DNA of 6,653 bases from Pseudomonadota bacterium (GTDB taxonomy: Bacteria > Pseudomonadota > Alphaproteobacteria > Acetobacterales > Acetobacteraceae): contig JAKBCH010000090.1 of assembly GCA_021808055.1 (NCBI GenBank), forward strand, positions 1-6,653, in the 5' to 3' direction. Under the pieces are notes generated by a model, which was not told where the DNA came from, made no database searches, and saw only the letters and a program-made list of their open reading frames with translations. Positions 1 to 5,345 of this stretch are shown here, in pieces. The number at the start of each line of letters is the position of its first letter. The first letter of the stretch is position 1. A program made the translations under genes and the position numbers.

Positions 1-108
1 TATACTTATGTTGGCACCGACTATCGTTACACGCAGCGTATCTCAAGCGACTCAAGTGTGAATTTTAATCGTCATGAAGTCTTTTTTGTGTTGGGGGAAA
101 CCTTCTGA
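1..108 (+). CDS. C-terminal end of an outer-membrane beta-barrel protein (partial)
   Basis: The first frame is open from the window edge to a TGA at 106-108 and gives 35 residues, starting YTYVGTDYRYTQR and ending in EVFFVLGETF. Polar and aromatic residues alternate in two short strands, and the last residue is Phe. A terminal aromatic residue is the usual recognition signal for the BAM complex that inserts outer-membrane barrels. The pattern Y-T-Y...R-x-S-S-D...F-N-R-x-E/V...L resembles the closing strands of the BBP2-like putative porin family, but that family name is an inference from a short tail. The segment is visibly richer in A+T than the genes at 1003-6653. The 5' end and promoter lie outside the window, and no clear hairpin terminator follows the stop. 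Confidence 0.6.
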   Translation, partial: YTYVGTDYRYTQRISSDSSVNFNRHEVFFVLGETF

Positions 109-218
109 ACCCTACTGTAAAGCTAAGTAGTTCTTCGATAAGTTGTCGTTTTTGGCTGCCCGCGCTGGATTGGTAATCCTGCCGTTATTAACGAGGCTTA
201 TTCGTAGAACTAACCCGG
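109..218. other. Short spacer between the barrel gene and the IS3 relic
   Basis: These bases carry no open frame that I can connect to a protein family. Read on the minus strand in the OrfB frame, the recognisable transposase sequence stops at about 219 and is followed at once by stops at 210-212 and 198-200. This spacer is therefore either non-IS sequence or too decayed to recognise. No terminator hairpin or tRNA-like fold is evident. Confidence 0.5.
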
Positions 219-599
219 CCCAAGCCGGTCGGCCGTGAAATCCATCGACCACGAAACATTTGGCGCTCGTGGCACGGCCAACGCATCAGGCTTCTCCCGC
301 GGTGGCTACTGATGCGGCTTGATCCGCAGGGTCAGCGCCAGCTTAAAGTAAATGCGATGGACGCGCTTGTGATTCCACAACCGTCCCTGAACATGGCGCA
401 GATACAGAAAGCAAAGACCAAAGCGCCAATTCCGCTGAGCAAGGGTGGGCCCAGTCAGAAAATCTGCGATCTCCTCATTCTCACCATCCAGCTTCGGGCT
501 ATAGCAATAACAAGTCTCGCTCATACCAAACGTCCCGCAGGCCTACGCAGTGCTGGCCCAGCGCTACGCCACTGCCGCCGTGGCCATCTCAATGCCGCG
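219..599 (-). pseudogene. IS3-family transposase OrfB fragment, catalytic domain missing
   Basis: Read from 599 down to 219, the frame gives RGIEMATAAVA, a stop, RWASTA, a stop, then ACGTFGMSETCYCYSPKLDG and onward through NWRFGLCFLYLR, WNHKRVHRIY and LTLRIKPHQ to a third stop at 306-308. It then resumes with REKPDALAVPRAPNVSWSMD and FTADRLG. These blocks match the start of IS3-type OrfB: the HTH_21 region with its WNHKRV.R.Y motif, and the W-S-M-D-F strand that opens the DDE integrase fold, with the first Asp present. Everything downstream of ADRLG is absent, including the second Asp and the Glu, so no catalytic triad can form. At least three internal stops plus the deletion make this a dead relic. 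The part from 524 to 306 is still open but is not a functional protein. Confidence 0.82.
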
Positions 600-612
600 A
601 GATAGTCGCGTT

Positions 613-874
613 ATTTTTTCCTAAAGCCTCCTTGAGCAGCTCGTTCTGCATGCTCAGCTCGGCAAACAACTTCTTCAAACGACGCTTCTTGTTCTCAATC
701 GCCTTCATCTACGACAGCATCGAGACGTCCAGCCAGCCATACTTTGAACCGCCAGCGGCAACATAATGCGCTGCTCATGCCATTCTTGCGGCAAAGCGCA
801 GACAAAGGCGTCCCGCCAGCAGGCTGGTGCAATACCCCCAAAATCTGAGGCTCGCTGTATTTTGATAACTTCAT
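613..874 (-). pseudogene. IS3-family transposase OrfA, frameshifted and interrupted
   Basis: An ATG at 872-874 with a GAGGAG Shine-Dalgarno six bases upstream (complement of about 880-886) begins MKLSKYSEPQILGVLHQ and continues with a typical IS3 OrfA HTH (LCRKNGMSS, then W-R). After W-R-F the family motif SKYGG is displaced by what looks like one extra A in the AAAG run near 745-748. Shifting frame there restores KYGWLDVSMLS, then a TAG stop, then MKAIENKKRRLKKLFAELSM and QNELLKEALGKN, the family's C-terminal leucine-zipper-like coil. In relatives the TAG position is normally Gln, so a CAG-to-TAG change would explain it. OrfA would bind the IS ends together with OrfB. With a frameshift and a stop this copy makes no such protein. 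Confidence 0.82.
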
Positions 875-923
875 CCAAATCTCCTCGCGCAAAAGACCGA
901 GAAAATTCAACCCATCAACCCTC

Positions 924-1006
924 TTAGAGCCGGATTGTTTCAGGTTGAATTACGGAGCGATCCGCCGTGAATCGTGAGGCGGGCTGACTTTTGAAACAGC
1001 CTCTAA
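924..1006. repeat. 83-bp element with imperfect terminal inverted repeats (MITE-like or deleted IS)
   Basis: The left arm starts TTAGAGCCGGATTGTTTCA (924-942). The right arm, read on the minus strand from 1006, starts TTAGAGGCTGTTTCA (1006-992). They share TTAGAG and TGTTTCA, separated by six bases in one arm and two in the other. A second, inner inverted pair CCGCC (962-966) and GGCGG (978-982) lies between them. This is the structure of a miniature or internally deleted transposable element. If the true ends begin at GAG, the flanks would be TTA on the left and TAA on the right, both of the TNA type used by some IS5-family members, but they are not an exact duplication, so the family is only a guess. 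The folded RNA could also serve as a weak terminator for the transporter gene ending inside it. Confidence 0.55.
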
Positions 1007-2247
1007 AACAACCCTGCGCCAGAGAGGCCGCCGTAAACCCCCAGCCCAGCCGTGATCACTGAAAGCAGAATGGTAAGCCCGGCGTACCAGCCGCGCAGCC
1101 GAACCTCGGCCGGCAACGCTTTCAGCCCCAGCATCACCAGAAAACCCAGCACCAAGGGCAGCAGCAACGCGTTCATTACCTCCACGGCGATATTCAGAAT
1201 CACGAGATTTGGGACCACACCCACGAGCACCCCGCCGCAGATAAGGCAGGCCGCATAAACGCCGTAAAACCACTTGGCCCGGAAGGGGTGGTCCTCTAGC
1301 GAACGGCGATAGCCAGCGACCTCACCTAACCCCCAGGCCAGCGCCAACGACGCGACGATAGAGGCAACGAGCCCGGCCCCCAGCACTCCAATGCCAAAGA
1401 CCAGCTTGCCCAGGGTAATGCCGAGATACGGAATCAGTGCCGACGCGATGTCCCCCACCGTATTGAGGCTGGCATTGGGGTTTTTCAGGCCGATCGTCGC
1501 CGCGGTTGCAATCAGCACCGCCGCCATCACCAACTGGGTCACAACCGAGCCGATGGCGGTATCCAGCCGGGCATAACGGAAATCCGCCGGGGATAGTTTT
1601 TTATCCGCGATGGCGGATTGCTGGTAGAAAATCATCCAGGGCATGATCACCGCGCCGATATTGGCGGCAACGAGATAGAGGTAATTCCGGTTGGCCAAAG
1701 CGGGCTGAAACATCTGCGCTGCGATCTGGTGGCCGTCAGGCTTCGAGACGAAGGCGATGACGAAAAATACGAACTCAAACAACCCCAACGCGATCGCCAC
1801 GCGCTCCACCCGTCGATAGGAGCCGGTAAGCGCGACAACCAGCAAAAACAACACGGACAGGCTCAGTGTGGCGGCACGCGGCACGCCGTAAAGCTCTCCC
1901 ACGCCCGCCACACCAGAGAATTCCGACAGCAGCGCACCTACGGTAGCCACTGCCAACCCGCTAGCCGAAAGCCAGGCCCAACCCTTGCCGAATGTGTCGC
2001 GAATCAGCTCTCCATGACCCTTGCCCGTAAATATCCCAAGCCTCACGGTAAGTTCCTGCACAACATATAGAATGGGCATAAGCATGAACTGCAGCAGCAG
2101 CAGCCGGTAGCCCCAAGCCACGCCAGATTGCGAGGCGGTGATGATGCTGCCTACCTCGGTATCGGCCAGCATGACGACAAGCCCCGGCCCGAATACAGCC
2201 AAGAACGGCAAAGCGGCGCGGCGGGCTGGCAAGGCGGGTTGAGACAC
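1003..2247 (-). CDS. Divergent NRAMP-family divalent metal transporter
   Basis: This 414-residue inner-membrane protein has the length and roughly eleven hydrophobic segments of NRAMP (SLC11/MntH) carriers, which import divalent metals. The family fold is plain: GPGLVV at 20-25 opens TM1, the unwound TM1 motif is D29-T-E-V-G-S34, and the TM6 motif is I-M-P-W204-M-I-F-Y-Q-Q. Canonical MntH has DPGN in TM1 and MPH in TM6, so only the TM1 Asp and the TM6 Met-Pro remain. In TM10 the usual Gln appears to be Glu (V-E-V-M-N). Such changes recall the NRAMP-related Mg2+ transporter branch, so the metal cannot be assumed to be Mn or Fe. I place the start at the GTG at 2245-2247: it has an AGGA six bases upstream, and an in-frame ATG at 2311-2313 would place the Fur-type operator inside the coding region. 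The stop lies in the right arm of the 924-1006 element. The gene appears monocistronic. Family confidence is high; the substrate is open. Confidence 0.88.
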   Translation of the reverse strand: MSQPALPARRAALPFLAVFGPGLVVMLADTEVGSIITASQSGVAWGYRLLLLQFMLMPILYVVQELTVRLGIFTGKGHGELIRDTFGKGWAWLSASGLAVATVGALLSEFSGVAGVGELYGVPRAATLSLSVLFLLVVALTGSYRRVERVAIALGLFEFVFFVIAFVSKPDGHQIAAQMFQPALANRNYLYLVAANIGAVIMPWMIFYQQSAIADKKLSPADFRYARLDTAIGSVVTQLVMAAVLIATAATIGLKNPNASLNTVGDIASALIPYLGITLGKLVFGIGVLGAGLVASIVASLALAWGLGEVAGYRRSLEDHPFRAKWFYGVYAACLICGGVLVGVVPNLVILNIAVEVMNALLLPLVLGFLVMLGLKALPAEVRLRGWYAGLTILLSVITAGLGVYGGLSGAGLF

Positions 2248-2253
2248 GGCTGA

Positions 2254-2257
2254 TCCT
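2254..2257 (-). promoter_or_regulatory. Ribosome binding site deciding the GTG start of the NRAMP gene
   Basis: On the minus strand AGGA is followed by six bases and then GTG at 2247-2245. No comparable purine-rich site serves the in-frame ATG at 2313, which lies upstream of the likely transcription start. This supports the 414-residue form over a 436-residue one. Confidence 0.65.
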
Positions 2258-2266
2258 GGTGAATAA

Positions 2267-2289
2267 CTGAGAATGATAATTATTCTGAG
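2267..2289. promoter_or_regulatory. Fur-type operator upstream of the NRAMP gene
   Basis: The core GAGAATGATAATTATTCTG (2269-2287) matches the classic 19-base Fur box GATAATGATAATCATTATC at 15 of 19 positions. The wider 23-base site is a near-perfect palindrome, with CTGAGAAT on one side and ATTCTGAG on the other (one mismatch). It starts a few bases downstream of the predicted transcription start and ends 19 bases before the GTG codon, so a bound Fur-family repressor would block initiation. In alphaproteobacteria the Fur-family protein may respond to iron or, as Mur, to manganese. The sequence does not say which. Confidence 0.75.
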
Positions 2290-2297
2290 TAACGAAG

Positions 2298-2326
2298 CGG
2301 ATATCTCAGCCAATCTGGCATGTCAA
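2298..2326 (-). promoter_or_regulatory. Sigma-70-type promoter for the NRAMP gene
   Basis: On the minus strand a perfect TTGACA (2326-2321) is followed after exactly 17 bases by TATCCG (2303-2298), which matches TATAAT only in its first half. Transcription would begin near 2291, at the edge of the palindromic operator, giving a leader of roughly 40 bases. The -35 box and spacing are convincing; the -10 box is weak. Confidence 0.55.
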
Positions 2327-2695
2327 ATCCGCTACCAAGTCTGAGTAAGACTTCGCCTGCGATGCGGTGAGACATATTTTGCCCGTACCGCTGCCAAGGC
2401 CGGGCAGGGCATCGCAGGATCAGAAAATATCTCTGATATCGAGGAGAGATCCGAGATCGGCAAGGCGTTCCTACTCGCGCGCCAAATCCGCCCAGCAGGT
2501 GCCACAGACATTGCGCCAGCTGCTGGCCCTGCGCGCCACATAATCATCGTCCGCTGCCAACCAGCCGGTTCTTAGGGGCTATTCTCTAGGAGCATCATTC
2601 GCTAAACATATCAGCATGTTGATCACGCGCCATCCAATGCACCGCGTTACCCGCCGCAATGTGCCACAGGCAGACCGTCACCGCGGGAGGGCATA
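2327..2695. other. Gene-free stretch between the NRAMP promoter and the esterase
   Basis: I find no protein family in any frame here. A minus-strand frame of 71 codons (2332-2547) and a plus-strand frame ending near 2540 are open but lack family motifs and good ribosome binding sites. The base composition is not obviously AT-rich, so a decayed gene is possible. Small symmetric sites are present: ATCTCT/AGAGAT arms at 2429-2450, and AACAT/ATGTT arms around CATATCAGCATG near 2604-2620, upstream of the esterase. No convincing -35/-10 pair for the esterase stands out. Confidence 0.4.
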
Positions 2696-3382
2696 ATGGA
2701 TCGTTATCTCGAGGGGCATCTCGATTTCACCCATCGTCAGCCCACCCTGCCGCCGCTGCCGCCGGGGCGGCATGATCTTGTCCTGTTCGATGCGCGCAAC
2801 CCCGTTCTGGTGGTGCCGGATCGCATTGATCCGACTCGGCCAACCCCGCTCGTCGTGCTATTCCATGGCGGCGGCGGCAGCGCGCAGAAAATACTGCCGA
2901 TGCTGGAGGCGCATGCGAATGAGCGGGGTTTTCTGTTGCTGGCGCCACAATCGCTGTTCCCGACCTGGGACATCGTCATTGGTGGCAACGGACCGGACCG
3001 CGAGCGCCTGGATACCGCGCTGGCGGCAGTGGCGGACCGCTTCGCGCTTGACCCTGCCCATCTCGTTTTCGCAGGCCATTCAGACGGCGGCAGTTATGCG
3101 ATGTCGCTTGGCATCACCAACGGGCAGTTCGTCACCCATGTCATTATCTCGTCTGCCGGGTTCCTGACCATCCAGCGTCAGGAAGGGACGCCGCGCATAT
3201 TCATGTCGCACGGGACCCGGGACGAACAGATCCCGATCGAGCGGTCTGGCCGCAAACATTCGGCGATGCTCAGAGACGCAGGCTATGACATAACCTATGT
3301 CGAATATGACGGCCCGCACGCCCATCAGCCAGACGTGGTGGCGAAGGCGGTCGCGTTTTTCTGCGCCGACATGCCCGCCTGA
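2696..3382 (+). CDS. Alpha/beta-hydrolase esterase (phospholipase/carboxylesterase or PHB-depolymerase-like)
   Basis: The 228-residue protein has a complete small serine-esterase layout. Strand V-V-L-F leads into the oxyanion-hole motif H57-G-G-G-G61. The nucleophile elbow is G127-H-S129-D-G131, so Ser129 is the nucleophile. Asp176 in S-H-G-T-R-D-E-Q-I-P is the acid, and His208 in Y-D-G-P-H (or His210) is the base. The GHSDG elbow and HGGGG loop fit the LpqC/PHB-depolymerase and carboxylesterase groups, which hydrolyse carboxylic esters; the real substrate cannot be read from sequence. There is no signal peptide, because the N-terminus is charged (MDRYLEGHLDFTHRQ) and then Pro-rich, so a cytoplasmic enzyme is expected. 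The ATG has a strong GGAGG five bases upstream (2686-2690). It stands alone, divergent from the NRAMP gene and separated from the permease by about 300 bases. Confidence 0.85.
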   Translation: MDRYLEGHLDFTHRQPTLPPLPPGRHDLVLFDARNPVLVVPDRIDPTRPTPLVVLFHGGGGSAQKILPMLEAHANERGFLLLAPQSLFPTWDIVIGGNGPDRERLDTALAAVADRFALDPAHLVFAGHSDGGSYAMSLGITNGQFVTHVIISSAGFLTIQRQEGTPRIFMSHGTRDEQIPIERSGRKHSAMLRDAGYDITYVEYDGPHAHQPDVVAKAVAFFCADMPA

Positions 3383-3494
3383 GGCTGGAGTCTGAATCGT
3401 CCTCTATCTCATTGTTTTGGCGCCGGATGACTTAAGCTTCGCTCACCAAATGAACGCACCGCACCGCCCCAAAAACACCAGCTTGCAGGCGCAA

Positions 3495-3517
3495 CGGTTA
3501 ACCGCTTACACTACAAT
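3495..3517 (+). promoter_or_regulatory. Possible permease promoter with palindrome
   Basis: CGGTTAACCG (3495-3504) is a perfect 10-base palindrome, followed eight bases later by TACAAT (3512-3517), a good -10 hexamer. A well-spaced -35 box is missing: TTGCAG at 3483-3488 is 23 bases from the -10, which is too far. An activator-dependent promoter is one reading; chance is another. Confidence 0.25.
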
Positions 3518-3606
3518 CTCATGAACCAGAAAAACTGCCGCGGGCCTCTAAAATAGGCGGTCGGGGGGAGGTGTCAGAATTGTCACGGATGAGGAGAGGA
3601 GCTGGT

Positions 3607-3621
3607 GCACGCCAGGCGTGC
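3607..3621. promoter_or_regulatory. Perfect 7-1-7 inverted repeat in the permease leader
   Basis: GCACGCCAGGCGTGC is a perfect inverted repeat around a single central A, ending 68 bases before the permease ATG. A one-base loop is poor for an RNA hairpin, so a dimeric DNA-binding regulator is the more natural reading. No regulator gene is present in the window to pair with it. Confidence 0.35.
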
Positions 3622-3689
3622 GGCTGCTGCTTTCCGGGTTGCCACGACGACATTCCAGCCTCTAACGCAACATCTGAGGGAGACTTGAG

Positions 3690-5234
3690 ATGACCGATAA
3701 AACCGAACAAGCGATCCTCGACGCCGATGCCGCCACCCTGCATCGCATGGGCTATGCGCAGGAACTTTCCAGGCGCATGCATGGCTTCTCCAACTTCGCC
3801 GTATCCTTCTCTATCATCTGCATCCTGGCGGGCGGCATCACCGCTTTCCAGAGCGCCTATAGCGGCGGTGGTGCTTTTGCCGCTGTGGTCGGGTGGATTG
3901 TGGGCTGTGCCTTTGCCCTGATTGTCGGCTGTTCGATGGCGCAGATCGCCTCCGCCTACCCCACGGCAGGCGGGCTATACCATTGGTCCTCCATCCTTGG
4001 CGGCCGCGCCTGGGGCTGGGTCACGGCCTGGTTCAACCTGCTTGGCCTCATTTTTGTTATCGCCTCGGTGAATGTGGGTGTTTACAGCCTGTTCAACGGC
4101 CTCATCCTGGGGAATATTTTTAACGTCAACACATCTAACTGGGGGTTCGAGCAGCAGACCATCGCGGTTGTGCTCATTACCGGCGCGCAAGGGTTGCTCA
4201 ACCATTTCGGCATCAAAAGCACGACCAAGCTGATCGATTTTTCAGGCTATCTCATCCTGTTTATCGCAGCGCTGCTCACCGCCACAATGCTATATTCAGT
4301 GCAACATTTTGATTTTTCCCGGCTCTTCGTCTTCACCAATTTTACCGGTAATGCCGGTGGCGGCGTGCTGCCGCAGAGCAACAGCCATCTTTACATCTTC
4401 GGGCTGGCTTTGCTCTACCCGCTCTACACCGTCACCGGATTCGACGGCTCGGCCCATACCTCGGAAGAGACCGTGGACGCCCGGCGCAACGTGCCGCGCG
4501 GTATTCTCAACGCCATCTTCTGGTCGGCCGTGTGCGGGTTGGTGATGCTGAGCTCCTTCATTCTCGCCATGCCGGACCCGGTGAAGGCGGCGGCGGACGG
4601 CGCCAACATCATCTTCAACCTGATGGCCAGCCTGCCGGTGCCCGCCGCGCTTAAAGATGTACTCTACATTGGTATTGTGCTTTCCAACTTCCTCTGTGCG
4701 CTGGCTGGCGTTACGTCCACCTCACGCATGGTTTACGCCTTTGCGCGCGATGGAGGTTTGCCTGGCAGCAAGTTCCTCAAGCAAGTGGACCACAAGCATC
4801 GCTCGCCGGTTTACGCGATCTGGGCAACCGCGGGGCTCTCCATCGCCGCCACGCTGTACTCCCCGGCCTTCGCGGCGCTGGCCGTGGGCTGCGCGATGTT
4901 CCTCTATATCTCCTACTCCATGCCGATCCTGGCCGGGCTGTTCGCGGAAGGCAAAACCTGGACCGAGTTCGGACCGTTCCGCCTTGGCGGACTCTCCAAG
5001 CCGTTCGCGATCATCACCGTGCTGGGCGCGTTGCTGATCATCTATGTCGGCACCCGCCCGCCTTACGATATCCTGGATAACTACTTCATCGGCCTGCTGG
5101 TGCTGCTAGCGGTTATCTGGTTTGGCATCGCCCGTACCCGCTTCCCCGGTCCGCCGATCAACGCCAACGAGATCGCTGCCCGCTCTGCAGAAATCAGCGC
5201 GGAGGAAGCCGCCCTCAAAGGCGCGGTTGATTAG
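3690..5234 (+). CDS. APC-superfamily amino acid/choline-type permease
   Basis: The 514-residue protein has about twelve hydrophobic segments, as in amino acid-polyamine-organocation transporters. The N-terminal block G21-Y-A-Q-E-L-S-R-R-M-H-G-F-S-N-F-A-V-S-F is typical of the amino acid/choline transporter subgroup (UGA4/GABA-permease-like proteins and their bacterial relatives). Further family marks are A-Y-P-T-A-G-G-L-Y-H-W at 89-99, the TM6 region Y-T-V-T-G-F-D-G-S-A-H, S-E-E-T-V-D-A-R-R-N-V-P-R-G at 258-271, and F-A-R-D-G-G-L-P at 351-358. It should import an amino acid, GABA, choline or a related amine; the substrate is not readable. The ATG has GGGAG seven bases upstream. The charged tail (EIAARSAEISAEEAALK) is probably a short cytoplasmic helix. 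A strong terminator follows 17 bases after the stop. The upstream neighbour is about 300 bases away, so it is likely transcribed alone. Confidence 0.88.
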   Translation: MTDKTEQAILDADAATLHRMGYAQELSRRMHGFSNFAVSFSIICILAGGITAFQSAYSGGGAFAAVVGWIVGCAFALIVGCSMAQIASAYPTAGGLYHWSSILGGRAWGWVTAWFNLLGLIFVIASVNVGVYSLFNGLILGNIFNVNTSNWGFEQQTIAVVLITGAQGLLNHFGIKSTTKLIDFSGYLILFIAALLTATMLYSVQHFDFSRLFVFTNFTGNAGGGVLPQSNSHLYIFGLALLYPLYTVTGFDGSAHTSEETVDARRNVPRGILNAIFWSAVCGLVMLSSFILAMPDPVKAAADGANIIFNLMASLPVPAALKDVLYIGIVLSNFLCALAGVTSTSRMVYAFARDGGLPGSKFLKQVDHKHRSPVYAIWATAGLSIAATLYSPAFAALAVGCAMFLYISYSMPILAGLFAEGKTWTEFGPFRLGGLSKPFAIITVLGALLIIYVGTRPPYDILDNYFIGLLVLLAVIWFGIARTRFPGPPINANEIAARSAEISAEEAALKGAVD

Positions 5235-5251
5235 TAAAACTTGACTCACTG

Positions 5252-5285
5252 AAAAGGCTCTCCGGTACGCCGGAGAGCCTTTTTT
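5252..5285 (+). terminator. Rho-independent terminator between convergent genes
   Basis: A perfect 14-base-pair stem (AAAAGGCTCTCCGG at 5252-5265 with CCGGAGAGCCTTTT at 5270-5283) closes a TACG tetraloop and runs into T5285, giving six consecutive T. It ends the permease transcript. On the minus strand the same hairpin is followed by only four T, so it could act more weakly in the other direction for the convergent kinase gene ending at 5346. Confidence 0.93.
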
Positions 5286-5345
5286 CTTGCCAATTTAAGG
5301 AACAACAGATCTGTCGCACAAAGCGGCGCCGATATTACGACCGCT

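Larger units (their letters stand above)
219..874 (-). mobile_element. Decayed, truncated IS3-family insertion sequence
   Basis: The minus strand carries the remains of a two-gene IS3-type element in the usual order, OrfA (613-874) then OrfB (219-599). Both are recognisable by protein motif: an OrfA helix-turn-helix with its leucine-rich coiled coil, and the N-terminal part of OrfB. The copy cannot be active. OrfA has a single-base insertion and a nonsense codon. OrfB has in-frame stops at 564-566, 543-545 and 306-308, and ends before the integrase core. I could not identify convincing terminal inverted repeats or a target-site duplication, so the true ends are uncertain, and the left part of the element may extend toward about 920. 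It lies next to a second mobile-element-like sequence at 924-1006, so this spot seems to have received more than one insertion. Confidence 0.8.
3383..3689. other. Intergenic leader region upstream of the permease
   Basis: No gene is supported here. No strong terminator follows the esterase. The region contains a perfect palindrome next to a -10-like box (3495-3517), GCCT/AGGC arms at 3544-3558, a TGTCA direct repeat (3572-3576 and 3581-3585), a purine-rich run at 3590-3600 and a 15-base inverted repeat (3607-3621). I compared it with what I know of glycine and guanidine riboswitches and saw no conserved core. Confidence 0.5.

Noticed and set aside
312..605. Open plus-strand frame of 97 codons
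   Set aside because: It is the complement of the OrfB relic, whose minus-strand translation shows clear transposase motifs.
1618..2070. Open plus-strand frame of 150 codons
   Set aside because: It lies wholly antisense to the well-supported NRAMP gene, has no family motif and no ribosome binding site. It is a high-GC shadow.
2280..2375. A 31-codon minus-strand ORF starting MSHRIAGEVLLRLG, considered as a leader peptide for the NRAMP gene
   Set aside because: It begins upstream of, and runs across, the predicted promoter and operator, so it would not be on the transcript. It has no visible ribosome binding site.
999..3553. Ten-base direct repeat GCCTCTAAAA at 999-1008 and 3544-3553, considered as two ends of a composite element
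   Set aside because: Repeats of ten bases are expected by chance in a window this size, and similarity does not extend beyond them.
3570..3689. Possible riboswitch (glycine or guanidine type) in the permease leader
   Set aside because: The conserved cores of those classes are not visible, and the best local symmetry is a 7-1-7 DNA palindrome rather than a sound RNA stem-loop.
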